Assembly (NCBI GenBank): GCA_022563315.1
Contig: JADFNO010000008.1
Span: forward strand, 1-44,532
Reading direction: 5' to 3'
Origin: Planctomycetota bacterium
GTDB lineage: Bacteria > Planctomycetota > Phycisphaerae > Phycisphaerales > SM1A02
DNA length: 44,532 nt
Below the pieces are notes generated by a model. It was not told the DNA's origin. It saw only the letters and a program-made list of their open reading frames with translations, and ran no database searches. Within the stretch, counting starts at the first letter, position 1. Every line of letters begins with the position of its first letter. A program made the translations under genes and the position numbers. Below are positions 32,708 to 39,911 of the stretch, in pieces.

Positions 32708-35350
32708 ATGCAGCAACACAACCACCACGATCAGGCCGCGGGTCGGGACCCGGACCCCGCCGAGCCAGGCATTGGGCCGTCGGGGCTATTGTCTGGGGCG
32801 AATGGACAGCCGCTCGACGAGCTCTCTCGGGCCGCGGGCGACGAGGTGTTCGACATCCTCTCGGGCGTTCAGCTGCAGATCGAACGGCTCCGCGGCCTGC
32901 ACCGTGGTCATGACGAGAAGCTCGCGGCTCTGACCGCGCGTTCCCGGGAGATCGAGACGGCCGGTCAGGAGGCCGCCCAGCAGCGCGCTGCCGTGCAGCA
33001 ACAGCAGGAGGCGCTGGCCGAGCGTGAACATGAGCTCGCGACGGCCCGCCGGCAGCATGCGGCAACTGAGGCTGAGTTGGACCGCCAGCAAGCGCAGTTC
33101 GTTGAGCAACAGGCCAGAGGCGAGACCGATCGCGCGGAGCCGGAACGCCGGACGCGGGACCTGGAGCAACGAGAGGCCGCGCTGAGCCAACAGCAAGCTG
33201 AACTCTCCCCGGAACGTCTTGACGAGCTTTTGGATCGTTGCCAGTCACTACAAGATCAGCTCAGTGCTGGCGAGTCCCAAATCACCGAGCTCGGCCTGGA
33301 ACTCGATCGCCGCGCTCAGCAGATCGATGCCACGGACCAGCAGTGCCGTGAGGCCGAGGAGCAGAGCCAAGCACTTCAGCAGCAAGTGGCTGAGCTTCAA
33401 AGCACTGGTGCGGAAACGAACGAGCGTACTGAGAACCTGAATCGGGAGGCGGAGTCGAAGCTTACAGCACTTACCGATCAGGTGCGCGAGCTGGAGGCGA
33501 CACGAGAAGAGCAAAGCGCTTCCCTGGAGGAGTTCCGCCAAAAGAACCAGGCGGCTGAGCAAGAGAACCGCAAGGTCTCTGAAACTCTTCACGAACAAGA
33601 GGCGCAACTTGAAGAAGGGACCAAGGCCAAGGCGACTGTGCAGGATCAGCTCGGGGCCGCTGAGAATCAGATCATTGACCTGAAGGAGGAGCTGGATCGT
33701 CGTGCGCAGCAGGTCAATGCCAAGGACCAGCAGTGCCGTGAGGCTGAGGAGCAGAGCCAATCACTTCAGCAGCAAGTGGCTGAGCTTCAGAGCACGGTTG
33801 CGGAAACAAACGAGCGGGCTGGAAGCCTGAATCGGGAGGCGGAGTCGAAGGTTGCAGCACTTACCGAGCAGTTGGAGGAGCTGGAGGCGACGGTGCAAGA
33901 GCGAAGCGCATCGTTAGACGAGTACCGCGACAAGTTCCAGACCGCCCAGGAGCGGATCGGTGACCTTGCCGGCACGATCGAGGAACAGCAACCCCGACTC
34001 GAGGAGGGCGCCGAGGCCATTGCGACGGTGCAGCAGCAGCGGCAGCAAATCGGGGAATTGACCAACCAACTGGCCCAGTACAAAGTCGCCAGCGACCCCG
34101 ACCAGTCACGGCAGAAGGACGAGCGAATTGAAGAGCTCGTCGAAGCGCTTCGCCAGGCCCGAGGTCAAAGCCCCGGCGAACAATCACACGCAGAAGCCGA
34201 AGCGCGGATCCACGAGCTGACGACCGAGAATGATCAGCTCAGGATCGAAGCTGAGCGTGCGGCTATCGAAACGCAGGAGGCGTTACGCCAATTGGAGCAG
34301 CACGATCACGCGGGGTCGGTCGACGACGGTGAAGATATCGTCGCGCTGCATCAACAACTCGAACAAGTCGAGCGGAAGCTCGCCGAAGCGCGTGCCGTCG
34401 ACCTGCATCCGTCCCGAGGCGGGTTCGATCATCCAGCGGACGGTGCTGGGAACGAAGCGCAGCGTCTTCGGGTCGAGACTCAGCACCTTCAGCGACGCCG
34501 GGGCAGGCTGGCGCGACTCCGCCGTGCCCTGCGGGCTCGGACGCGACCGGATCCTCTCACCGGGCCGGAGACAGAGGTTGATTCCTACGACCTGCAGGAC
34601 CAAGAGCGTCAAACTCAGCAGCTTACGGAACTGCGCGAAATGTTGGCGGCGTCCGAACGGGAGATGATTCGCAGGTGGGCTCGGCCATGGGCGGTGGTGA
34701 CGCTCGGCTGGGTTGCGGTATTGGCGGTCGTCGTCGCCGGGGCGAGCTGGTTCTTCGCCGATCATTTCGCTCCGGCCACGGTGTCATCGTCGGTCACCTT
34801 CGAAGCGAGGAATCGATCGGGCGCGCCACTGTCGATCGAGGAAGCGGAATCGTGGCGCAGCTGGCACACCGACCTGCTCGTGGACACCGGGTTTACAAAC
34901 ACGTTAGCCAAGCGGCTCGCTGATCGTCGACTCGATCGCTACGGCGACCCCAACGCTCTTCGCCAACGGTTCATGGTCGATCTGACGATCGACGCCGTGC
35001 CCGAAGGGATCATGACGGTTTCGTTGGCGGGCACGGATCCGCAAGAGATCACGGCGTTGCTCGATGCCCTTGCCACGACATTCGTCACGGAATCGTCGCG
35101 CCGTATGAGCAAACGAGGTGACGGCCCGCACGCGGTCGTCAAGGGCGGAACCAAGGAAGGTGACCGCCTGCGATACGCCACGCTCAATCCGATCCCCATC
35201 CACGACGAGCGGCTGCAATACGCCGGCTTCGCCTTCGGCGCTGCGTTCCCAGCCTGCCTGTTGCTGATCTGGGTGATCTACCGTCGCCTCGCTCTGGCCA
35301 AGAGCGTCTTCGACGATCCGGACGCGATGTTCATCGTTCCTGCCGTCTAG
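32708..35350 (+). CDS. Large coiled-coil protein with a Wzz-like two-helix membrane module
   Basis: 880 residues. Residues from about 50 to 600 are a long Gln/Glu/Arg/Ala-rich coiled coil containing a 130-residue tandem duplication. A basic segment (LQRRRGRLARLRRALRARTR) leads to membrane helix 1 (WAVVTLGWVAVLAVVVAGAS, about 660-683), a periplasmic domain of about 150 residues (FTNTLAKRLADRRLDRY, then MTVSLAGTDPQEITALLDAL), and helix 2 (FAFGAAFPACLLLIWVIYRR, about 840-860). The two helices with DPQEITALLDALATTFV resemble Wzz/GumC polysaccharide co-polymerases, which set chain length. The huge cytoplasmic coiled coil is unusual. A role in surface-polysaccharide export is likely but unproven. 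The start is unsure: no Shine-Dalgarno at 32708, and starts at 32546 or 32555 would add about 50 residues. Confidence 0.75.
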   Translation: MQQHNHHDQAAGRDPDPAEPGIGPSGLLSGANGQPLDELSRAAGDEVFDILSGVQLQIERLRGLHRGHDEKLAALTARSREIETAGQEAAQQRAAVQQQQEALAEREHELATARRQHAATEAELDRQQAQFVEQQARGETDRAEPERRTRDLEQREAALSQQQAELSPERLDELLDRCQSLQDQLSAGESQITELGLELDRRAQQIDATDQQCREAEEQSQALQQQVAELQSTGAETNERTENLNREAESKLTALTDQVRELEATREEQSASLEEFRQKNQAAEQENRKVSETLHEQEAQLEEGTKAKATVQDQLGAAENQIIDLKEELDRRAQQVNAKDQQCREAEEQSQSLQQQVAELQSTVAETNERAGSLNREAESKVAALTEQLEELEATVQERSASLDEYRDKFQTAQERIGDLAGTIEEQQPRLEEGAEAIATVQQQRQQIGELTNQLAQYKVASDPDQSRQKDERIEELVEALRQARGQSPGEQSHAEAEARIHELTTENDQLRIEAERAAIETQEALRQLEQHDHAGSVDDGEDIVALHQQLEQVERKLAEARAVDLHPSRGGFDHPADGAGNEAQRLRVETQHLQRRRGRLARLRRALRARTRPDPLTGPETEVDSYDLQDQERQTQQLTELREMLAASEREMIRRWARPWAVVTLGWVAVLAVVVAGASWFFADHFAPATVSSSVTFEARNRSGAPLSIEEAESWRSWHTDLLVDTGFTNTLAKRLADRRLDRYGDPNALRQRFMVDLTIDAVPEGIMTVSLAGTDPQEITALLDALATTFVTESSRRMSKRGDGPHAVVKGGTKEGDRLRYATLNPIPIHDERLQYAGFAFGAAFPACLLLIWVIYRRLALAKSVFDDPDAMFIVPAV
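33251..34030 (+). repeat. 390-bp tandem duplication inside the coiled-coil gene
   Basis: 33251-33640 and 33641-34030 align without gaps at an offset of exactly 390 bp (130 codons). The core, for example 33340-33400 against 33730-33790 (DQQCREAEEQSQ then LQQQVAELQST), is nearly identical in DNA, and similarity fades toward the 3' ends. This is a fairly recent in-frame duplication. Confidence 0.85.
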
Positions 35351-35375
35351 TGCGGCTCGACTGAAGCCGTAGCGG

Positions 35376-35452
35376 CTCCGGTGGCATGGGCATCCTGCCC
35401 GTGCGGTCCGACCGTGAAAAACCGCACGGGCAGGATGCCCATGCCACCGGAG
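35376..35452. repeat. REP-like hairpin with perfect 32-bp arms
   Basis: 35376-35407 is the exact reverse complement of 35421-35452, around a 13-nt loop (35408-35420). The arms contain GGTGGCATGGGCATCCTGCC. It begins 25 bp after the stop of the coiled-coil gene and is flanked by further imperfect pairing (GGC outside the left arm). No T-run follows, so a palindromic repeat element of the REP or RAYT kind is more likely than a simple terminator, though it could stop transcription both ways. Confidence 0.85.
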
Positions 35453-35826
35453 TCGGGCCGATCGACTCGTTGGAACCGGCAAGTTGATCGTGGCGTGAGA
35501 TGACTAGCGCACGCAGCCGCTATATCTTGAGTGAAACTGCTCTAGAGCAAAGTAGACGCAGGTCGAGGGCGGGGGATGCCAACGCGGTCTTGTTCACGGC
35601 GGCGTGCGACGACCCTTGGCGCCTGATAATCGCCGTCCAGTCAGGGGCGATCGCAGCGGCCTTATCGGAACCTCCGAGCGCTGAGGAAGGCTGGGGAAAC
35701 CCTGTCGTTCGCAGGACTTATCAACGCAGCGATTGAGTGGTTGCTGCAAAAGCACGAGGTCGATCAGGCCGATTGGCGTCACTCGTAGGAAGTTTGTTCA
35801 GTCTCGGAGGCAACGCGAGTCGAACG
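35453..35826 (+). other. Gene-poor stretch with a possible decayed gene
   Basis: 374 bp without a firm gene. One plus-strand frame (35500-35736) starts with ATG, reads GDANAVLFTAACDDPWRLII and then loses protein character. A second frame ending at a stop at 35788 reads LRALRKAGETLSFAGLINAA, then IEWLLQKHEVDQADWRHS (35672-35788), which looks like the helical C-terminus of a protein. Together they may be a frameshifted gene remnant, perhaps brought in beside the palindromic element. No family is recognised. Confidence 0.3.
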
Positions 35827-36060
35827 ATGCCAATGCTTCAACTGACCAGCGCGATGCCCGAAATGATGCCGTCTCCGTCGGGGCCGTCCTCCCGAATCTG
35901 GAGTGGTTCTGACGTACCACTCGGTACGCCCGAGCCGGACCCCTTTCCCGGGCGCGTCTTCACCGCTGCCGACACGTTGAGCCGGCGGATGAAGGATCTC
36001 GCCCGCGAGTTTGATTGTCTGGGCTATTTCGACGACGACGACAGCCCCCGCGCCGCCTAG
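35827..36060 (+). CDS. Small hypothetical protein
   Basis: 77 residues from the ATG at 35827, not recognised. The first half is Ser/Pro/Met-rich (MPEMMPSPSGPSSRIWSGSD), the second half more protein-like (FPGRVFTAADTLSRRMKDLA, then REFDCLGYFDDDDSPRAA) with an acidic end. GGAGG lies 16 nt upstream, too far to be decisive. The stop overlaps by 4 bp the stop of the convergent secreted-protein gene. It could be a real small gene or a shadow frame. Confidence 0.35.
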   Translation: MPMLQLTSAMPEMMPSPSGPSSRIWSGSDVPLGTPEPDPFPGRVFTAADTLSRRMKDLAREFDCLGYFDDDDSPRAA

Positions 36061-36701
36061 CTCGGGCTCGAATTCACCCTTGAAGTCGCCGCCGCCTTCG
36101 CCGCAGACTGCATCAAGTCCCGGACTCGGTCCGCACGGTAATCCGCATCTGTCACGATCGTTGGCGCGACCGACCGACGAGCAGTCTCGGGAACGCGCTC
36201 CGGCCGCTGTCTACCTAGGCCCGGGAACGGAATAGTTGACGTACCGAGCTTTATCCGTCGCACCCCGGTTTGCCTGGCCCGTCGCGGATCCATTCTCAAG
36301 TTGAGCCTGTCCTCATAAGGATCATCGCCGACGCCATCCTCGCCTTGCCGGGTTGACGCATCGACCTGGCCCAAGCGCTCCAGGTCGGGATAGCCGATGT
36401 AGAAAACGGTCCCGGCGGGGATAAGCGGCACGGTTCCGTTCTTGCCGCGCGTATACACCGACTGAGGAAAGATCGCGTATATCCCGCCCTCGATCCGCAT
36501 GAGCAGATCGTCTCGATTGGGAACGCGATACACCTGGTCAAACGCGGACGGCTCACGAAGTCCCCGCTCAATCTGCCGCAGACTTATGGACAGCGGCGAC
36601 GTGTCCTCCACCGTCTGGTCGAGCGGCTTGAGATCACCGGTCTGGCCCAGGACGGGCGTCGACAGGCAAAGGACGAGAGTGGCGATTCCAAGGCGGGTCA
36701 T
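36057..36701 (-). CDS. Secreted protein of unknown function
   Basis: 214 residues with a signal peptide (TRLGIATLVLCLSTPVLGQ, cleavage likely after VLG or GQT). The middle has VYRVPNRDDLLMRIEGGIYA and FPQSVYTRGKNGTVPLIPAG, then TVFYIGYPDLE, an all-beta-looking segment. The C-terminal third is Arg-rich and probably disordered. No family is recognised. GAGGA lies 6 nt before the ATG, a good ribosome binding site. It stands between a convergent small hypothetical and birA, and is read in the same direction as nadC-birA, 79 bp after birA. Periplasmic or outer-surface location is inferred from the signal peptide. Confidence 0.8.
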   Translation of the reverse strand: MTRLGIATLVLCLSTPVLGQTGDLKPLDQTVEDTSPLSISLRQIERGLREPSAFDQVYRVPNRDDLLMRIEGGIYAIFPQSVYTRGKNGTVPLIPAGTVFYIGYPDLERLGQVDASTRQGEDGVGDDPYEDRLNLRMDPRRARQTGVRRIKLGTSTIPFPGLGRQRPERVPETARRSVAPTIVTDADYRADRVRDLMQSAAKAAATSRVNSSPS

Positions 36702-36780
36702 GTCTTTTCCTCATCGGCGCGAGGCAATCCGACGCCACAGTATACCGGATGTCGCCTCGACGATCCGCGCCGAAAAAGCG

Positions 36781-37539
36781 TTACCGGCTCGATTGTGCGA
36801 GAATCGTAGTTGTCGCGGCCGGCAGACGGACATCGCCGGAGTCCGTCCTGACCCACAGCCCGTCCAGCGGATCGATCCGGAGCACCGTGCCGTGGACGGT
36901 CTCCCGGCCGTTTCGCAATGTCGCCTCGGCGCCGCTCAGTGCATCACGCTCGGTGAAGGCCTCCACGAGCACGTCGTCAGGTTGTCGAAGCGCCGTACGC
37001 AGTGATTCAAGGACGGCAACAATGACGTCAAGCCGATCGACTTGCGCGCCGAGTTGGGCCAAGCTGACAGCCCGATCGGCCAGCTCTTCGGGCCATGTCG
37101 TTTGAGAGACATTCAGGCCGATCCCAGCTACGGCCAGCGCCCCGGACTGCTCGATGAGAATGCCGGCGAGCTTTCGGCGTTCGACGACAATGTCGTTGGG
37201 CCACTTGATGCCGACCGGACGATCGAGCAATCGCTCCACCGCGCGAGCGACGCCGACGGCGAAAGCCAATGCAAGTCGCTCAGAGGGGCCGCAGGGGAGC
37301 ACGATACTCAAGGCCACCCCGTCCTCCCGCGTATCGGCCCAACGTCGGCCGAGTCGTCCTCTTCCTGCCGTCTGTCGCCAGGCCACGACCACGTCACCCA
37401 GCTGCGCCCCAAGTCGTCGCGCTGCATCTTGGGTCGAAGCGGTTTCTCGGATGACGATGACCCGTCGGAACACCTCGCCGTCGGATACGACGACCTTGTC
37501 TATGCGATCGGTCCATTGCTCTAGTGGTATTGCGTCCAT
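36781..37539 (-). CDS. birA: Biotin--[acetyl-CoA carboxylase] ligase, without the DNA-binding domain
   Basis: 252 residues. The catalytic core has ETASTQDAARRLG, the biotinyl-AMP loop QTAGRGRLGRRWAD, SIVLPCGPSERLALAFAVGV, the KWPNDIVVERRKLAGILIE segment and IGLNVSQ. A short SH3-like C-terminal domain follows (VHGTVLRIDPLDGLWVRT). The enzyme makes biotinyl-5'-AMP and attaches biotin to the biotin carrier protein. The N-terminal helix-turn-helix of bifunctional BirA is absent, so it should not repress biotin genes. It starts 3 bp after the nadC stop, showing an operon. Confidence 0.93.
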   Translation of the reverse strand: MDAIPLEQWTDRIDKVVVSDGEVFRRVIVIRETASTQDAARRLGAQLGDVVVAWRQTAGRGRLGRRWADTREDGVALSIVLPCGPSERLALAFAVGVARAVERLLDRPVGIKWPNDIVVERRKLAGILIEQSGALAVAGIGLNVSQTTWPEELADRAVSLAQLGAQVDRLDVIVAVLESLRTALRQPDDVLVEAFTERDALSGAEATLRNGRETVHGTVLRIDPLDGLWVRTDSGDVRLPAATTTILAQSSR

Positions 37540-37542
37540 CGC

Positions 37543-38457
37543 TTAGGCCAAGTCCAAACCGATATCGAGGCAGGCTGCTGAATGCGTCAGCGCGCCGACC
37601 GATATCCGATCCACGCCGGTTTCCGCAACGGCCCGAACCGTGTCGAGTGTAATTGAGCCGGATGCTTCAAGCAGTATCTCCGGCGCGAGCTTGTCTCGAG
37701 AAATAACCGCGTCGCGCATCTGATCGAGCGACATATTGTCCAGCAACACCATGTCAATCAAGCCGGGCTCAATCTCCAGCACCAGGCGCAGTTGCTCCAG
37801 CGTATCGATCTCGACTTCCACAAATCGTAGGTCGTAGCGATCGCGGGCAGCTTTGGCCGCGGCGGCGACCGTCTGTGCAAACTCGCCGGGGCCGAGGTGT
37901 TGCAGGTGGTTGTCCTTGAACAACACGGCGTCGTGCAAGCCGAGCCGGTGCAGCGTGCCGCCGCCGCAGCGAACCGCGTACTTTTCCAGAAAGCGCATTC
38001 CGGGGGTGGTCTTGCGGGTGTCGCAAATCACCGCCGTTGTCCCGGCGATCGCCTCAACGTAACGGCGGGTGAGCGTGGCGATGCCGCTGAGCCGACCGAT
38101 GAGATTCAGCATGGTGCGCTCGACCGCGAGGATCGGCCGCAAGTCGCCCAGAAGCCGCCACAGGACTTGACCGGCAGCGCAGGCTTCGCCATCGCTGGCA
38201 ACAGGCTCGAACCGCACATCACACTCGAATACTTCAAGCAGTCGAGGGATGACCGCCAAACCGGCAACGGTCCCGGCTTGCCGCGCCACCCCCGCCGCTC
38301 GCACATCCCATTCGTCATGGATGATGCTCTGTGTGGTGACATCCCCGCTGTCGGCAAGGTCCTCCGCCCGGGCTGCGCTCAAAAGTCGATCCAGCGACCC
38401 ATCCGCGGTGAGCGCTAAAAACAACTCCGAGAGCGACAAGGCGTTCAGATCCTGCAT
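37543..38457 (-). CDS. nadC: Nicotinate-nucleotide pyrophosphorylase (carboxylating)
   Basis: 304 residues. Quinolinate phosphoribosyltransferase features are EDLADSGDVTTQSII, AERTMLNLIGRLSGIATLTR, the PRPP and quinolinate-binding CDTRKTTPGMRFLEKYAVRC, GGGTLHRLGLHDAVLFKDNH, EVEIDTLEQL, MVLLDNMS and LEASGSI. It converts quinolinate and PRPP to nicotinate mononucleotide in NAD synthesis. The ATG at 38457 is used; a TTG two codons earlier is also in frame. A TAGACT stands 7 nt upstream with no Shine-Dalgarno, so the message may be leaderless. nadC is followed by birA at 3 bp, a common pairing of cofactor genes. It diverges from the transporter gene. Confidence 0.95.
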   Translation of the reverse strand: MQDLNALSLSELFLALTADGSLDRLLSAARAEDLADSGDVTTQSIIHDEWDVRAAGVARQAGTVAGLAVIPRLLEVFECDVRFEPVASDGEACAAGQVLWRLLGDLRPILAVERTMLNLIGRLSGIATLTRRYVEAIAGTTAVICDTRKTTPGMRFLEKYAVRCGGGTLHRLGLHDAVLFKDNHLQHLGPGEFAQTVAAAAKAARDRYDLRFVEVEIDTLEQLRLVLEIEPGLIDMVLLDNMSLDQMRDAVISRDKLAPEILLEASGSITLDTVRAVAETGVDRISVGALTHSAACLDIGLDLA

Positions 38458-38464
38458 GGCCAAC

Positions 38465-38470
38465 AGTCTA
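38465..38470 (-). promoter_or_regulatory. -10-like hexamer close to the nadC start
   Basis: TAGACT on the minus strand ends 7 nt before the nadC ATG, the same geometry as before parA and the M16 gene. A -35 box is not evident. Confidence 0.25.
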
Positions 38471-38477
38471 CGGCGGT

Positions 38478-38507
38478 TTGCAGGGCGGGGAAGTCAGCGG
38501 CTATCCT
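38478..38507 (+). promoter_or_regulatory. Candidate promoter of the YhhQ-type transporter gene
   Basis: TTGCAG (38478-38483), 18 nt, TATCCT (38502-38507). The GTG chosen as start is at 38517, 9 nt beyond the -10 box, which implies a transcript with almost no leader. Confidence 0.35.
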
Positions 38508-38516
38508 TGGCGGAAC

Positions 38517-39359
38517 GTGCCCACCAGCCCGGCCAAGCAAGCCCTGCATCCCATCGAAGCGTCGCATCTCCATGCGCGGCGTGAGCGTGTGTTTCTCATC
38601 TTCGCCGGGCTATTCCTTGGCACACTGACGATGCTCAACATTCTCGGCATCAGCCGGTTTATCAAATTGGCGTCGTTGGAAACGGTGGATGGCCTGGAAC
38701 TGACCTTCGCGGTGGCGGTGGGTGTTCTGCCGTATCCGATCACATTCCTGTGCACCGATTTCATAAGCGAGTTCTACGGACGTCGGCGTGCGAACTTCGT
38801 GGTCCTGGTCGGTCTGCTGCTCAACGGCTGGGTCGTGTTGATCCTTTGGCTGGGCGGCGTCCTTCCAGGCTTTGAGCCGACGGATCCCCAGACCGGCGAG
38901 CTTCTGCGCGATGCAGCGGACCGACTTCCCGTGTTCTTCGAGATCCGAGCGCTCACCTTCGGCGCAGTAGCGGCTTCGATGATCGCCTACCTCGGGGCTC
39001 AACTCTGCGACGTCTATCTGTTCCATTTCTTAAAGAAACTAACGCGAGGCAAGATGCTATGGGTGCGTAACAACGGTTCCACGCTCATCAGCCAGGCGGT
39101 CGATACCATCGCCGTCATCCTCATCACCTATTGGGTCGGCGGATTGGCCGGGGTTATTGATGTTGACCGAAGCGTGGGGCCACAACTGCTGTTGCTGATC
39201 GCCACGGGATATGCGTTCAAGTTTGTGGTCGCACTACTCGATACGATTCCGTTTTATTTTGGCGTGAAGTTCCTGAGTCGATATCTGCAGATTGATCCTA
39301 CGATCGAGCATCACGCCGACCGCGAGGCGCTTGCCCACGATCGAGGGAACGACAAATGA
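38517..39359 (+). CDS. Queuosine precursor transporter (YhhQ/QueT-type vitamin uptake family)
   Basis: 280 residues, about six membrane helices. The family signature is VGVLPYPITFLCTDFISEFY (LxYPxTFLxxDxxxExxG) and later YLGAQLCDVYLFHFLKKLTR with WVRNNGSTLISQAVDTIAV (xxxRNxxSTxxxQxxDTxxF). YhhQ proteins import 7-deazaguanine precursors (preQ0/preQ1) for queuosine in tRNA. The start is not certain: a TTG at 38478 coincides with the possible -35 box, so the GTG at 38517 is preferred. It diverges from nadC across 59 bp and is followed by a palindrome and the HIT gene. Related members may carry other substrates. Confidence 0.85.
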   Translation: MPTSPAKQALHPIEASHLHARRERVFLIFAGLFLGTLTMLNILGISRFIKLASLETVDGLELTFAVAVGVLPYPITFLCTDFISEFYGRRRANFVVLVGLLLNGWVVLILWLGGVLPGFEPTDPQTGELLRDAADRLPVFFEIRALTFGAVAASMIAYLGAQLCDVYLFHFLKKLTRGKMLWVRNNGSTLISQAVDTIAVILITYWVGGLAGVIDVDRSVGPQLLLLIATGYAFKFVVALLDTIPFYFGVKFLSRYLQIDPTIEHHADREALAHDRGNDK

Positions 39360-39373
39360 CGCCGTGATTCGAA

Positions 39374-39399
39374 AGCCCACGGCGTGCACGCCGTGGGCT
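39374..39399. repeat. 26-bp perfect palindrome between the transporter and HIT genes
   Basis: AGCCCACGGCGTG followed directly by its reverse complement CACGCCGTGGGCT. It begins 14 bp after the transporter stop and ends 17 bp before the HIT GTG. It could end the transporter transcript, or be a short palindromic repeat element of the kind seen at 35376-35452. Confidence 0.75.
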
Positions 39400-39416
39400 G
39401 GAAGGAAGGAGCGACC

Positions 39417-39845
39417 GTGAGCGGGTATCACGACAATATTTTCACGAAGATCATCGATGGCGAAATCCCCTGCCACAAGATCTACGAGGACGAGCATGTG
39501 CTGGCGTTTCTGGATATCGGGCCGCTCAGCGAAGGGCACACGCTGGTCATCCCCAAGGAACGCAAGGCGACGCTGGACGAGCTGAGCGACGAATCGGCGG
39601 CCGCGATCGGGCGCGTGCTGCCCCGGCTGTGCCGCGCGGTGATGCAGGCCACCGGCGCGGAGGCGTACAATGTGCTTCAGAACAACGGATCAGCTGCACA
39701 TCAAGCGGTCCCTCACGTGCATTTTCATATCATTCCGAAGTTTACTGATACCGGATTGGGAATGACTTGGCATGGCCGATCACTTGACGACGCCGATGCG
39801 GATCGCCTGGTGAAACAGATGCGGACATCCCTCGATGCGGACTGA
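39417..39845 (+). CDS. HIT family nucleotide hydrolase
   Basis: 142 residues. The opening DNIFTKIIDGEIPCHKIYED, then EHVLAFLDIGPLSEGHTLVI and PKERKATLDEL, is the Hint/HinT subgroup, and the histidine triad is HVHFHIIP after NNGSAAHQAVP. Such proteins hydrolyse AMP-lysine or AMP-NH2 type phosphoramidates and related nucleotides in the cytoplasm. The GTG at 39417 has AAGGAG upstream at 7 nt; a frame starting 33 bp earlier would translate part of the palindrome and is rejected. A short C-terminal extension (LGMTWHGRSLDDADADRLVK) is common in relatives. Confidence 0.93.
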   Translation: MSGYHDNIFTKIIDGEIPCHKIYEDEHVLAFLDIGPLSEGHTLVIPKERKATLDELSDESAAAIGRVLPRLCRAVMQATGAEAYNVLQNNGSAAHQAVPHVHFHIIPKFTDTGLGMTWHGRSLDDADADRLVKQMRTSLDAD

Positions 39846-39911
39846 TCTTGGTGCGAAGCTATCATTGCTGCGATTGTTACGTCTTACGCTCGCTTTGATC
39901 GGAGTATCGCC

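Noticed and set aside
35500-35736. 78-residue plus-strand gene
   Set aside because: There is no ribosome binding site, the end is not protein-like, and a neighbouring frame looks more like a real C-terminus; treated as a possible remnant.
35594-35782. Minus-strand 62-residue frame as a small toxin or regulator
   Set aside because: No motif, no ribosome binding site, and an Arg/Pro-rich composition typical of shadow frames in GC-rich DNA.
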